Shown here: positions 1-18,300 of the stretch, in pieces
Position numbering within the stretch: the stretch's first letter is position 1
Layout: every line of letters starts with the position of its first letter
Source of the DNA: Bradysia coprophila
Taxonomy: Eukaryota; Arthropoda; Insecta; Diptera; Sciaridae
NCBI RefSeq assembly: GCF_014529535.1
Contig: NW_023503423.1
Location: 3,272,473 to 3,336,472, forward strand
Length of the DNA: 64,000 nucleotides
Direction: 5' to 3'
The notes under the pieces: generated by a model
The model's database searches: none
Told to the model about the DNA's origin: nothing
The model's input: only the letters and a program-made list of their open reading frames with translations
Made by a program: the position numbers and the translations under genes

Positions 1-4258
<4,258 letters not shown>

Positions 4259-5638
4259 AGGTGCGCACCGCTTTGCTGCAGAGAAACGGTATGAATTTTA
4301 AATTTAAAAAAAAAATTGTTTTTGTTATTGCAAGAAATTAGAAATTATTTTTTAAGCGATCAAAGTGGTTGTAAAGAAACTACACACACACCGGCGACAA
4401 AATTTATATTAAAAAAAAAAATATTGAGAAATGAAGTGGAGAAAAAAAACATTTAAGCAAACAGAATGATAGCAAACAACAAATTTAATTAAAAGGTCAT
4501 GGTCAGTGTCACCGATTGACCGAATTATTAACATAAATAATCGATAAATGAATTAAACACAAAATTATATACGAAGCAGAAGCTGCTTATCTAAGTGAAA
4601 ATTGAGTAAGAAAATTTGCATTGTGTACATATACAACAATTAAATAAGTGCCGGGCCATTTTCGGCGTATTTATACAACATAACACACACACAAAACGCA
4701 GGTACTACATAGATATGAAAAATTCTAAATTTTCTGTTAATTTTTGTTAATTTTTTTTTTAATTTTTTATTTTGTAAAAAAAGCGACCAACGCGCCGCAC
4801 GATACATCTCGCCCATTCTGGCATTTTGTACAATTATTGCTAAATTTTAAACTGCTAAACTGCTTTCCTTTGATTATATGTGTGGGTGAAGGGTGAAGTC
4901 AGCACAACCCAAAAGATTTGACTATCGGTTGTGTGATCTCAAGGAAATCTATTATCGGAAAAACGCTTGACCTAACGTTTTGTTTAGCTGTGATAACTTT
5001 ACTCACATCGATTTACCATTAGCAAAAGTCCAATTTTCGAATCAAAATTGTTTAAACGAGGTGTCGTCGCTTGGGTCTTCGTTTTTTGTTTGGGAAAATG
5101 GGGAAAGTCAAAACGAATTTTAGCGAATTTATTCTCTAGTCAAGATTCGTCGGTACACTATTCGGAGAATGCAAAAATAAATCTCGCAATGGGTCGAGCT
5201 CGGTCAAGAGCCAGTCTAATCTGGAAGCTCTGGTTGGATCAGGTTATCAAAACAACTTCACCGGTACCTGTTTTCGCCCAAAACTGTCGTGACAGGTTAC
5301 CTGAAATATTCGTTCAAAATGTTTCAAGGAACCTGTTAGACTTGACTTGACCTTCGGGTATTTGCAGAATAGGTTCTGGCAAACTGGATCTGTTCCGAGC
5401 TTTAAAAGGAACCGTCTAACTTCTACCCGACAAGGGAAATTTCTCAATGTTTCCATTTTTGCCATCGAATTTTCTGAAGCTAAAATTTTGATGACATCCC
5501 TTTCCATTTGGGCAATGTCTAACGGACTTGTAACATGGAACACTACCATCCTCGTCGCTTCCACTGAATTTCTATTTTCCACTGAGCCGCCTAATTAAAC
5601 TGTGAAAAATTGGTTATTGACGTAGACGGTCGACCTAT
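4259..5638. other. 3' flank of the CTDSPL2-like gene, no further gene seen
   Basis: AT-rich sequence with several AATAAA-like signals (for example near 4528-4560 and 5173). It presumably holds the 3' UTR. I see no convincing exon; the open frames between 5048 and 5598 lack recognisable domains and overlap each other on both strands. Confidence 0.5.
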
Positions 5639-5915
5639 GAGTAATTATTATACCTACAGAGGAAATCGAAATTTCGATAAAAAATTACGTAAACTATGTG
5701 GTCCCAACATGAAATACGAAAGGTTTAATAGGATGTGTTTGTCCTTTGAATTAAGCGGGCAAATTCGGACTATCGAAAGCTTACGCCTACATGTTTTGGT
5801 GTAACATTCTACGTAAAATCGTACCAAATATGCATCTTGTACAAGCTGACGTTGGGGACACATTTTATCGTACGAAATACCAGTCTACGTCTAAGCATAA
5901 CTGGTCTAAGGGCCT
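5639..5915. mobile_element. Diverged Harbinger-like MITE
   Basis: Starts GAGTAATTATTATACCTACA and carries the family's internal blocks ACGTAA..ATGTGGTCCCAACATGAAAT and CAAATTCGGACTATC, then GACGTTGGGGACACATTTTATCG. The right terminus is degenerate. Compare the better copies at 6032-6604 and 39891-40185. Confidence 0.5.
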
Positions 5916-6031
5916 GTCGATGTCGATAGTCCTCAATTTGTCTTGGTGTATGGTGAAGGCACAGTACAATCCATTTGATTCCAGTGAGGATATCTCTTGT
6001 AAAAGTGTACGGTCAGTGGGATTGAACCTAA

Positions 6032-6604
6032 GAGTGATTATATCTAGAGAGGAAATTTCGAACAAAATTACGTAATATGTGGTCCCAACATGAAATACTA
6101 AATGTTTATTGGTATGTGTGTTTGCCCTCTTAATTAAGAGGGCAAATTGAACTATCAAAAGCGAAATAGCGTCAACGCATACATGCAGGGCCTACTTTTT
6201 AGAAACTTTTAGAGAAAATCGAGAAAATCAAGAAATTTTGAGAAATTCAAGAAACTTCGAGAAATATTTCTTGAATTTCTCAAAGTTTCTTGATTTTCTC
6301 GAATTCGAGAAATTTCAAGAAATTCCAGAAAATTCAAGAAATTCGAGAAACTTCGAGAAATTCAAGAAATTTCAAGAAACTAATTTCTCGAATTTCTTGA
6401 ATTTTCTGGAATTTCTCGAAATCGAGAAATTTTAAGAAATTCCAGAAAATTCGAGAAATTTCGAGAAATTCAAGAAATTAGTTTCCAAAAAGTAGGCCCT
6501 GCATACATGTATTGGTGTAAAATTATACGAAATGTGCATATTATACAAACTGATGTTGGGACCACATTTCGTCGTACAAATTTCCTCTCTAGGTATAATT
6601 ACTC
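6032..6604. mobile_element. Harbinger-like MITE carrying a nested hAT MITE
   Basis: Terminal inverted repeats GAGTGATTATATCTAGAGAG on the left and complementary CTCTCTAGGTATAATTACTC on the right, flanked by a 3-bp TAA duplication (6029-6031 and 6605-6607). A 3-bp TWA duplication is characteristic of the PIF/Harbinger superfamily. Without the nested element at 6186-6501 it is about 250 bp and non-coding. Confidence 0.75.
6186..6501. mobile_element. hAT-type MITE, 316 bp, nested
   Basis: Terminal inverted repeats CAGGGCCTACTTTTTAGAAA and complement, with an 8-bp target duplication CATACATG at 6178-6185 and 6502-6509. Both features are diagnostic for hAT elements. The interior is a self-complementary run of GAAATTCAAGAAATT-like units. 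The related Harbinger-like copy at 39891-40185 has the uninterrupted site (…GCATACATGTATTGG in the opposite orientation), proving insertion. Confidence 0.85.
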
Positions 6605-6607
6605 TAA

Positions 6608-7849
6608 GGATTGAACTGCGTCGTGCATTTGAATGGGGAGAGGGATTCTATGGTTTCCCTATAGTTCACAAATAATCGGTAATTTGTCGTTTTGATTGAT
6701 TTGAATATTGATTGCATTTCATGACATCGTCAGTTTGGGTGGATAATTTCACAAATGAAATTCCCAAAAATTCTGAAAATCTCCATTTTATTCAGAATTT
6801 TAGTTTCATTATAAACCAAAGTGCCAGACACGCATGAAAATGTTATGTTAAACAATCAGACTCCAGTTTGCAGATTTTAGAATTGCGATCCTTTTTACTA
6901 ACTTCAAACCAAACGTCCACTTGCAACTCATCGTTGCCAAACTTAGAGCAGACCCGTTACAGAAAAATCGACAGTTGAATACGTGTCGAATATACTGAAT
7001 TCGGTAACGAAACGTAGTCCTTTACTTGTTATTTATTGATATAGAGTTTAGTAAACTCGGAGTATTGCTTTAAATGTAAGGAAACATGTTGATCTCAATC
7101 TACTACAGAACATCATCGAGAAAGGATTGAATTTTCGTTTTGAACTTCAGTTTTTCTCCTTTTTTTTTGTTTGGTAAATTGACAACCACCAACCGAATGC
7201 GGATATTTTGGTCGTTATTGAAAACAATATTTTAAATATTTTTGTTAATTTATTAATAAATATATATTCATTTGTTGTACAATAGGTTAAATATAATTCA
7301 GTACGCGCTGTAATATAAATTATCTAAAGAAAAAAAAAGAAATGAAAATTATAGAAATTAAGCTAACATTTAAAGAAAAGTAAAACTAGCAATTATTCAT
7401 ACAAGAAAAAAAAAACAAACAAAAAGAAATACATTTATTGCCATATCTTACACAAAAATTTGTTTTAAATCTGTCCTAGATGGTTTTTAGCTGCGGGGTT
7501 GTCCTAACATTACGTAACATAATTCTGGCCATTTACTCCCCCTTGTGCAAGTAATGCTTTCTTCCGGATAATATCGGGTTGATATCTAAATCCGATTTCC
7601 CGATTTTCCCGGTATCTATAAAACTCCACTAAATTTCGCGTTAATACAATTGGGATTTCTCAGTAAAAATGTTAAGATTTTCCGGTCCTAGGCTCCGCCT
7701 CGTTAGGACAAGCTTACGACTAGTACCAAAAAATTCAACTTTAGTTAACGTATGGAATACAAGCCCAATAACCTCTAACTCGTTCCTGAAGGGTTCCTGA
7801 ACACGTATCGGCATAATTTCATGCTTACAACTTAGACTAATCGTATATA
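6608..7849. other. Intergenic, nothing recognised
   Basis: AT-rich intergenic DNA with poly-A/poly-T runs around 7140-7430. No gene or structured repeat is apparent by eye. Confidence 0.4.
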
Positions 7850-8095
7850 GATTGGTATTTCGTACGATAAAATGTGGTCCTGACACCAGTTTATATAACA
7901 TAAACTGAACTCAAAATAAGTTCAGAGTTCAGTTTACACATTTCGTACAATTTTACGTGTGGCTTTTCACTAACACATGTGAGTGTTGAAATGTTCGACC
8001 AATTTGATCGGTGAAAATTCGCACTATCAAATATTACGTATTTCCTGTCGGGACCATTAATTGTACGTAATTCTGTTCGTAATTTCATGTCTGAT
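7850..8095. mobile_element. Degenerate Harbinger-like MITE copy
   Basis: Retains family blocks in altered form: CGTACGATAAAATGTGGTCC, a CACATTTCGTACAATTTTAC block, GCACTATCAAATATTACGTA and CTGTTCGTAATTTCATGTCT. Termini are too eroded to define a duplication. It carries a small internal duplication (GAACTCAAAATAAGTTCAGA). Confidence 0.4.
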
Positions 8096-8934
8096 TAGTC
8101 TAACGCTGACGAACAATGTTTTTCTTCATATCATCAGAAAGACGGGAGCGGAGCGAGCAAATATGAATAAGCTTTACGAATGAATGAAAATGCACTTAAG
8201 ATAAATAGTGCGCTCCGAGCTAAAAAAATGAATGGTAAGCACAGACGCGAATACAGACGCGTACAGAGGAAAAAGTATATTAACTAAAGCTACACTATTT
8301 CAACGTTTCCGAAATAAAAATAATCGATTACCGAATTTTTGAAAGCTGAAATCGCGAGCGAAGCGAGTGAAAATTTTCGTTTGATTACTATTACAAGGCT
8401 TTTATTTCTATTTTCTCACCAAAGATCTCGATTCGCTTCCCGTTGTATATTCACCTGTTATCATCAAATCATTTTAATTACTGATTCTTGTTCATTTCCC
8501 ATTTCGCTTTCTTGCTTTTCAATCAAATCTCGATTGCAAAGACCGATTTTCTGTTTTTTTGGTAGTTTCCCGATTTCTAAGCATTTCTCGATTTCTGGTC
8601 ATTAACCGATTACAAATTCAAAGTTCCAATGTTCATGGATGCTATAGAGTAGTTCACGGGAACCCGCTCTTTGATCGAAAGCCAAGAGGTAACATATAAG
8701 ACCTATCTTACTATTCAGTCAATGACTGCTTACTTCCTTCGTTGAGCAAATGAAATAATTTAACAGAAAAAAATACTTTGCCTATTGCGGAAGTAGGTGC
8801 GTCACAAGTGGCAACCGTTGAAAAAACAACTGTAAAGAAAGTTGAAGAACACAGAAAATATGTCCTGGAACAAATACATAAGTAAAGCCTTCCTTAAAAC
8901 GAAATAAATTTTTAAATCCGTTCTTTACACTGTC

Positions 8935-9140
8935 CTCATCATCGGACATTTGTGATGCATTTCTTTTTGCGTTTCGAAGCTGTTAGCGTCACCACTACCG
9001 ATATAAGTTCTTTTTGTAAGTGGATAAAGGGACTTGCGTCACACTTCCACTGTAAGTGGTTTTCGGGGCGATAGCATAGGTCATACTCACCTATAATAGG
9101 TGACCTATTTAGAGAGCCACGAATTACACCCAAAAACAAT
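8935..9140. repeat. Single arm of the CCACTTACAGTGGA foldback family
   Basis: Shares GATATAAGTTCTTTTTGTAA, GGATAAAGGGACTTGCGTCA and CCACTGTAAGTGGTTTT wording with the arms at 30104-30306 and 33668-33872. Here only one arm is evident. Confidence 0.6.
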
Positions 9141-9290
9141 TAAAGTTTAAAAACCGAGCCGAAATCTACATCGCAGAGGAAGAATGGCAATCTGAAGTTG
9201 GACACCTCCAGATTCGTCTATATGTTTTCACATCTAAATTGATTTGAAATGGAAACAGACACGAGTATTGTGACGACTTTTTTCGGTATA

Positions 9291-9296
9291 TTTATT
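9291..9296 (-). terminator. Polyadenylation signal AATAAA for the SLC46-like gene
   Basis: TTTATT on the plus strand (AATAAA on the minus strand), about 104 bases past the TAG stop, with T/A-rich sequence after it. Confidence 0.5.
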
Positions 9297-9399
9297 TACA
9301 ATTTAATTTTTAAAAAAAATTATTTTATGAATCTGGTTTGACTTGAGACTCCTCGCATTCCTACCGCTCATCTCGCGTTTAATATACAATTTTCACCAT

Positions 9400-12300
9400 C
9401 TACATGTGTGTGTTTTGCTCCGTACTCGATTTCCATACATCTCCAGTTTCTGCCGCAGTCTCTGGAGTATTGGCCGATTGTGCTTCTTCTCTGGCATGTT
9501 TCTTTTTAACAATGAAATAGAGGAACCTGTGTTGTTTGCGAAAACGTTGTAGAATTTGTTTCCAGCTAAATAAAATGTCCGCGAATTACTTACGCATATA
9601 TTACTGCGACAACTACTAAACAGACGAAACTGCAGAGGTAGAAAGCGCTTGGCAGTGTTTCCAATGTGTGTTGGTAGATTAAACTGTACACCGACACGAA
9701 TACGAATTTGGCGAACGCCTCAATGATTCCAATGATCGAAAATATTCGCCCTGCGAAATTTGGAAAGTAATTGATTGATCGATCGACCGGTTAGGCCAAT
9801 TATTATGTTTTTACCTAATTCAGTACTGTCGACAAACACCGATATTATACTCTTCAAAGTCAATGCTCGTACGCTCACAAACATGTCGATAGTTCTTGCC
9901 ACATACAACATAGTACTTGTGGCTGCAGCTGTCTGTAAAATCATTCGAGTTGATTAAAAAACTGATGAATTTCTAGTTTTCGTTCATCCAACACTCACGT
10001 AAAACAATCGGGAAATGCCCGAGAAAGTTGTTGCCAAAAATCCAACCAATGGATCCGACAAATGGAATAACTTACTCAAACCGCCCACCATTACCATTGT
10101 ACCTGTATTCCGTTGGTAAGAGAAAGATCGTTTGAATTCGGAACTTTATGTGGTTAATTAACAGTTAACATTACCAGTCAAGGAAATAAAATTTCCGTAT
10201 GTGGCAAACGGACTGTACTGTAGACCATCCCAATTTAGAACGATACCTGTCGCATACACAAAAATTTATTGAGTCAAAGACAAGTTGAGTGATAGCTTAA
10301 ACTTTAGGATAGAACCTCAGAGAATTAAGAACCTAAAAGTGCGAGTTCCCTGAGCACTTAATCGTCAAAATCGAACTTACGCGTAAAATTGTATTCATTT
10401 GGCTCCTCTCCAAAAGCTGGACCAATGGCTATGAAATACATAATCAACAACAGCCATATAACTTTACGACCATTGTGGGCTCTCTCTCTCAAAATCACTT
10501 GAATGCAGCCGACGGCAACAGCTGGATTGAAAAATTCTACAAAGAAATTCTTCTTCAGTGCTGTGATTACAGGTGTGGGTGAGGTGGTTCCGTTTCCGTT
10601 CGTCGCAGTGGTGGTCTGCGGTGCCGATTCTTTCAATTCAAAGCCAGGATTATCCGTTCCTTCAGTCGTTCCGTTGCTGACGGCTCCATTGGTTGCTTGT
10701 ATCTTACTGTGGTCGACTTCTTTTAGTACGAATATGATGTAGAGACATCCCAAAACGTTTATGGGTATGCATAGCAACAGTAATTCTGAATGGGGATATT
10801 TTGAAATATTAGAGTGAGATGTATGCGCTAGGGCGTATCGAATTTTGAGAATTTTAAGGGTCGCGATAGCCTGTATGCGGAAAACGTAGATCATTGAAAA
10901 CTAAGTCCAGGCATATGGTTGATGGATCCGAAGGTGCCCGGGAAGAAGTCCCCCCGGACGACTTTAACTTTCAAATGGTCATAACTCGGAAAGTTAAGAG
11001 TAACACCGAATTCTTAAATATTTTGTAAAAGAGTTCAGCTACTGTTATGGAATATTATGTGCACTTACTGGCCAATGTTACCTCGACTCAGCAACACCGG
11101 TTACATTGTCTGCACTGGCTTCGTGGGCGACGTGGGTACACTTAAAAAGTCCATTCATTATTGTTGAAAAAGTGGTTTCGGATGGATCGCCGACCGGGAC
11201 AACGCCTAGTGTACTGGTAGTACTCGACCTCCTCTACAACCTCATGCCAAAAGCTAAAGTTAATAATTTGTCTCTCAGGAAATAAAAGTCAAAAACGAAA
11301 ATGTCGAACTTTCGATGTTAGAAAACCTCGACAGACACACCTTTTGGACCATCGGTTTCTTTGGCAGTTTTGTAGAGTTTTTAACGCTCTACATCCTGCT
11401 AGAACATTGTTTTCAAAAATACTCTTAACTTTCCGAGTTATGACCATTTGAAAGTTAAAGTCGTCCGGGGGGACTTCTTCCCGGGCACCTTCGGATCCAT
11501 CAACCATATGCCTGGACTTAGTTTTCAATGATCTACGTTTTCCGCACACAGGCTATCGCGACCCTTAAAATTCTCAAAATTCGATACGCCCTAGTATGCG
11601 CGGATGGCATAAAGACTCTAAGCAAGATAATGAATTTGCGTTAGTCAGTAAGACGTCTCTTTAATTGTACGTACTAACATATCCTAAAGTTTGAAATAGA
11701 ATTCCGCTAAATGGAAGAGAAACAACAGGAATTAAGGGGACGAAAACGGCGAAAATGCCAAATCTGAAATAAAGGAGAGAAAACTTGGTCAAATTCCGAA
11801 CATCGAAATATATAGGTGTCCCGCATCAAAGTGCTATCATTACCGAAAAGTTCTGTCTTTTTCCTCAGTCATTTCGGTTAAATAGCTGTACACGCCCATC
11901 AACATTAAATTTTGTCCACCGCCCATAGCTGGCAACAATTTACTTAAAATCATATTGAATTCAAGCGGCAATTGTTTCTGCAAATCGATTACATTAGTGT
12001 CCAATGCTTTAAAACAAAATACTGTCCTCGGCTGGGCAATCAATTTGACTCACCATAAAAATTGCTGATATGAGCAGGACAAATAAAGATGCGGTCTCGC
12101 CAATCAACGGCAATAACATGCACGGTTTTCGTTTTCCTTTTTTGTCACTCCATCCTCCGGCAAACAGAATCATCAAAATGCCAAAGACCGTGTCTGAAAT
12201 TTGGTGAGTAGAAGAATTGATTTTGAATTAATTTGAATTTGAATTATAACTTGTTGGTGTGGCGGTTAAACGGCGTGCACAAACCATTCAACTTGAGAAA

Positions 12301-15300
12301 GGTTAGGGGTTACTCTGTTATCAAAATAAATTTAGAATATTCCGAACGATGATAGCTCGATAAGTTCATAATTATAATTATCGAATCAATTCGACGTCTT
12401 GTGATGTAAATAAGTGTGTTAAACCAGATTGATCCAAATTCAATTTACTTCGATTAGCTGTTTCATTAGCATACGTTCTGGCATTATGTAAAATAGAATA
12501 TGCAATATTTCATCGCTTTTATTTATGTAATCACTGTGGATGACACACCCGACTGCAAAAGGTCCGTCTAGCTAGAGCCATTATATTTTAAATGAGATCG
12601 CCAAGATTTTGGTGGTTTCTTTCTCGAATCTTTCAACGCAAACATACACACTCTCCTCAGGAGTGGATGTACGTTTGCTTAAGAGTGATATCGCCAAAAC
12701 TTGAACCAATTTGAAAACAATGGTTCGGCGATCCAGGCAAGCTATAGCTCTGCAACGCTGCGCATCTCTGCTTTACAATAAACCTATATTCGTAGCAAGC
12801 AATTGAGTTTCTGTTAATTTTGTGAAGTCAAAGAAATGAGGTTTTCCACCTTCTACGAAGAAGGAGGAAAGCAACATTTTCAAGACCAATGATCGCGCGG
12901 TTCAGGACAATTTCGAGCTGAACATGTAATTTTGATTTAGTTTATTTCATTCCCATCGCTCCAGCCTGTTTGAAGACCAAAAACAAGTTGAAAACACTGA
13001 AAAATATGGGTCTCCTGGAGCGACATTTTACTTCAACTAACTTTATGGCTTGCAACAGAATTTATCTGGGGTTTTTTATACGTGGAATGAAAGAGGGTAA
13101 GTCCAGCTACAACACCCTATAGTCAGTTCCGCGGATAAATTCTGTTGCAAGCCAGTAGCACTGACCAAACATTGACCATATTTTGAGTCATAAGTCTAGA
13201 ACGGGTGGCGGCCCATACCGATGATTATACTCTTTATGAAGGTCTGCCAAAGGCCTATATTCCTACAAATTTTCAACTTTTAGAAACATGTCTATCTTGA
13301 GCTATCACAAAAAAAAAGTGTTTTCACCACCCCTTGACATGCTATGACTTTTCAAGAGTTCACTCCGAAAATGGGACACTAACAGAAAAACTAAAAGATC
13401 CCTATTTCTTAGAATTGAAAGACGATTCTAACGAGCTATAGCTTGCCTGGATCGCCGAACCATTGTTTTCAAATTGGTTCAAGTTTTGGCGATATCACTC
13501 TTAAATCTAATTACTTTGAGGCTTTTAAGCTCAATGAAGTTGTTTTCTCTGGACCAATTTTAACCAAAACTTTGACTGTTATCCACACTGCAAGGTACAC
13601 ACACTGCAAGGTACATTAAAAGTAACGACTGCATCGATAACAGTTGATGGTATCGAGACTATATTCTCGGCATGTTCAATAATAAACTTTTTTAAAGTAA
13701 TTTGTGGATGCTGTTGGTAGTACAATATACTTGATATCCAGAAAGTTCATATTTTAAGACTAACAGTGCGGTTCAATCGTTGAATGGAGTTTTCTAAGTA
13801 TTCGGTTCCCAGATTCTTCGAATCACAAAAATTTGAAAATTTGTTTTTGAAAATGAGCTAGCAAGGGTCGCTTTAAGATTTTCTATCATTTTTCACAGAC
13901 TATTGGCTGAACAAGTTTAGAAATTCTCTCACGTCTTCATTCAATCGAAACCCGAACCAGTGTGAGATGTACATCAAATTCTATGCCGCAAAATACTCAT
14001 CATTGTTGGGAAAACGATAAATAAAAAATAGAATAAATAGAAAACGAAAGTACGTGGTTTTTGATTTGGAAACCACGCCATGGAAGGGTATGTAACGTAA
14101 CAGTGTGGTAATTTTTTCAAAAACCCTCAATGTCGTTTACTGTTTCTTTAAATTCAAGATTTGTCCCTGTAGGCCCTGAAGCAAAATTTCATAAACGACG
14201 ACTTTGTAATGACTACTTAAGTTGACTACATTGTTTTCAAACTTTGATATCTTGGGATGCATAGATGCACTCAAAACAACAGTCTAACAACAGTTTAAAA
14301 CATGAAATGGCTGTACCTAGATTTGATTAGAGTTTTGGAAGAAGCCTCCCCTTCAATTGGAAATACGAACTTAGATCAAAGATCCTTTCTTCCCTACTCC
14401 CTGATATTACTACTCTTCTATCAGAGTCGTTAAGGCATTTGCCATCTGATGATGGTAAACCTGAGTAAAGTGGACAATACCTATGGATGTACCCAAGTGA
14501 CGAATGAACCGAGAAAAACCTATGAGAGAATTATGTAATATGGACAGCAATTTCCACGTTTTAGCCTTTGTCCACGTAAAGGGGCTTTGCATTTATCACT
14601 CAATAATTGCTTTCATCATTCGACCTGTTCTTTTGCATCCGTGTGCGTAAAACATTTCTCCCAGAGGCATTCAAAACTATAGTCATTCAACCAAAGAGTT
14701 AATAGACCGAGAGCCAACATGCATATCAGTCGCGGAAAATGCGGAAAACTTTGTTCTATTTTTCCCTAGGCGATCCCTAACGAGTGTTCAAAAAATTTAC
14801 AAAGTTTGGACTTTTGCGTCTCATACGATGTGAACTTAGGAACCTTTTTTCAAAGCTTCAGAATACCCCCGTACAACATGTACAACATGTATGATTATGG
14901 AGAATATGGGCAAATTCAAGAAACTATAGGAAAATGTTTTCCCAACAATAGTCCTTGATATCTCCGCCGGCACAGACCGTTGAAAATCCGACTTAGAAAC
15001 AAAACCTCGAATTGCATTTGAACTCTTTAGAAAATATATTCGGTAACTTTAGGTGAATAGATTCATAAAGATTAGGCCCTGATTTAGATTTTCTACGATG
15101 CGTGCCAGCCGAGATGTACAGCAAATAGACCTAACCCAGGCTCAGATATTGTCTATGCGGTGTTTAAGTGGAGCGAGATAGAAAATCAACTAGGGGTCTG
15201 CTGTCATCGACAATACAAAAGAATCTGACAGCAGATCCCGAGATGGAACAATTGGTTGTCGTTTCGCCATCTCTCTCACTTAAGAGTGATATCGCCAAGA

Positions 15301-18300
15301 CTTCAGGTGATTGGGGAACAAGCGGTCTCCGATTTTAATGAGTGATAGCTCATTCGATTCGTCGTTTAATTCTAGCGAACACGTATCTGCCATTTTTTTG
15401 AAAAAAAATTTACTTTCTGTGAAAAGCGTTCAAAAGTGAAGACATGTCAGAGGGTAACGAAAACAGTTTTTTGGCAATAACTCAAGAAACAATTATTTTA
15501 AATTATTGTAATGATGTACGAATGTCGGCCTTGGAAAGACCTACAGGTAGAGTATACGCACAGCTTGGTGCGAGTATATCCGCGAGAGTTATTACTAATA
15601 ATATAGTGAATGTTCGGAGAGTCCGCCTTCTCTGCAGCTTCTATGTTCCGCGGAACTGAGTATGAAGTGTTGTAGCTGGCCTCACCCACTATCGTCCCAC
15701 ATATAAATGAAACCAGTACTTTTGTGCTGCAAGCCTACCGAAGTCTTATAAAAAAAGTTGGTGCCAAAATGCAGATTTTTTCCTTCTTTCTGTACGCCCA
15801 ATTGCTGACACAGCGTCTGGAACGCTTCTACGGGAATAATTTCATATAGTCTACCATTCTGTTTCCTTATACGCTTCGCTATGTCGCGAACATAGATCGT
15901 TACAACATATCCAGTTAGTAATTCGAGTGAAAAATTATTAAATTTTTCTAAGCGGATTTTAGTCAAATAAAGTGTTAGCGTGTAGGGCATGATCTCAGGA
16001 CTCCGGAAGAATAATTAGTTTTTTATGTGGAACAATATTTGCTACGGGATGGGAGTTCGGAAAACCATTTGCTCTCAGTTGATCATATCGTTCCGGAGTC
16101 CTAAGATCATGCGCTATACGCTAACACTTTATTTGACTAAAATCCGCTTAGAAAAATTTAATAATTTTTCACTCGAATTACTAACACTGGATATGTTGTA
16201 ACGATCTATGTTCGCGACATAGCGAAGCGTATAAGGAAACAGAATGGTAGACTATATGAAATTATTCCCGTAGAAGCGTTCCAGACGCTGTGCCAGCAAT
16301 TGGGCCCACAGAAAGAAGGAAAAAATCTGCATTTTGGCTCCAACTATTTTTACAAGACTTCGGTAGGCTTGCAGCACAAAAGTACTGGTTTCATTTATAT
16401 GTGGGACGATAGTGGGTGAGGCCAGCTACAACACCCCATACTCAGTTCCGCGGAACATAGAAGCTGCAGAGAAGGCGGACTCTCCGAACATTCACTATAT
16501 TATTAGTAATAACTCTCGCGGATATACTCGCACCAAGCTGTGCGTATACTCTACCTGTAGGTCTTTCCAAGGCCGACATTCGTACATCATTACAATAATT
16601 TAAAATAATTGTTTCTTGAGTTATTGCCAAAAAACTGTTTTCGTTACCCTCTGACATGTCTTCACTTTTGAACGCTTTTCACAGAAAGTAAATTTTTTTT
16701 CAAAAAAATGGCAGATACGTGTTCGCTAGAATTAAACGACGAATCGAATGAGCTATCACTCATTAAAATCGGAGACCGCTTGTTCCCCAATCACCTGACG
16801 TCTTGGCGATATCACTCTTAAACACTCTATTGAGTGATGCAAGAAGATTCAAATCGCGGCCATATGACGGACTGATATATGCAGGTGAGCTCTCGGTCTA
16901 CAATACCCGTCTGTAAACATTTTGCTCAGTCGAATGAATTTCGTCGTGACTGAAACAAATGTATGGAACCAACCAATGAACAATTAGTACTTATTAGTAT
17001 ACTTATTGTCGTTCTACTCGATGCGATTCAATTAAGCTTCTATTCACTATTCGCATTGAAAAAGCTGTCTTTATTACCAGTGATAATAAGTCTTCGTATC
17101 ACTCATATATATGGGTGTCTGTCATATGATTGTTCTCCAGTGCTTTTCATTAAAAGAAATGTTCAGAAATAGTAACAGGCAATATCCGTTGCTTGTTCTT
17201 GATGTCTTAAATGATAAATTAACTTTTACAAGCAGCAAAAAAAAACTGTTCAATTAATTGAAGGAAAAATTCCGAATATTTCTAAAGAATGTAAAGGCCA
17301 TAGTTGGCTTAACATCCAGCCAAATTCGATAATATTATTAATAACAATACAGAATAAAAAAACATCTTCGTCTAAACATGTTTTTTTAGCCAAAAAATCT
17401 GAAATAATGACCAAGTCATTAAGTGATGTCATTGAGAAACACGTTCGGTATTCGAAAGAAGAAGTATATCGGATTTTGAATTGGTTAAAATTGGAAATTT
17501 GTTTATAAAACTGACGATGCGTAACAATATAAAAAGATAAATTGATTTTGTCAAGCTTACCGAACGGAGAAGTGTAAACATTTAGTGCTGAGTCGAGAAT
17601 TTGACTGTCGATTTCGGCTTTGCACACCTGTTCTTCCAGATCACTTTTCGTTTCCGAGATATTCAAATTAATCAATTCACTGCCATTATAAGCTTTGATA
17701 TAAGACGAATTGTACATGAGATCATGGTCCAATTCGATAGTTCCATTCGTATCACTCTTTCTGCTTCGAACTTCCACACAATCGATACTATTGATAGACT
17801 TATCAATCATGTTGTCACACACCAAATCGGAATAGCCATAGTTAACGCGACACGACTAGAAATTTACGAAAGAATTTTCTTTTTAGAATCCGGAAATTGC
17901 ATCGACAGACAAAAATTAATTTAAGAGTCATGTCGCCAAGACTTCAGGTGATTGGGGAACAAGCCGTCTCCGATTTTAATGAGTGATAGCTCGTTGGATT
18001 CGTCTTTTTCGTTTTTTAAAGAAAAAGTGAAAGACACGTGTTTCCTAGAATTGAAAGACGAATCCAACGAGCTATCACTCATTAAAATCGGAGACCGCTT
18101 GTTCCCCAATCACCTGAAGTCTTGGCGATATGACTCTTAAAAAAAATCCAAAAATGAAATGAGGCCACAAACTTTTTCCAATGACAAATTCTCAACGGCA
18201 ATATACAGTAAGCAGGAGGGAAGAATCCAGCAAACCATCACCGGTTCGATCGACACAAAGTTCCATGCTTTTTTTATCCAATTCATGCTCGACTCCGAAC

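Noticed and set aside
17250..17560. Continuation of the second SLC46 coding exon beyond 17561, or an extra exon here
   Set aside because: A donor GTAAGC at 17560 ends the exon in a phase that joins exactly to the exon at 12193, giving a family-like sequence; the read-through peptide is not transporter-like.
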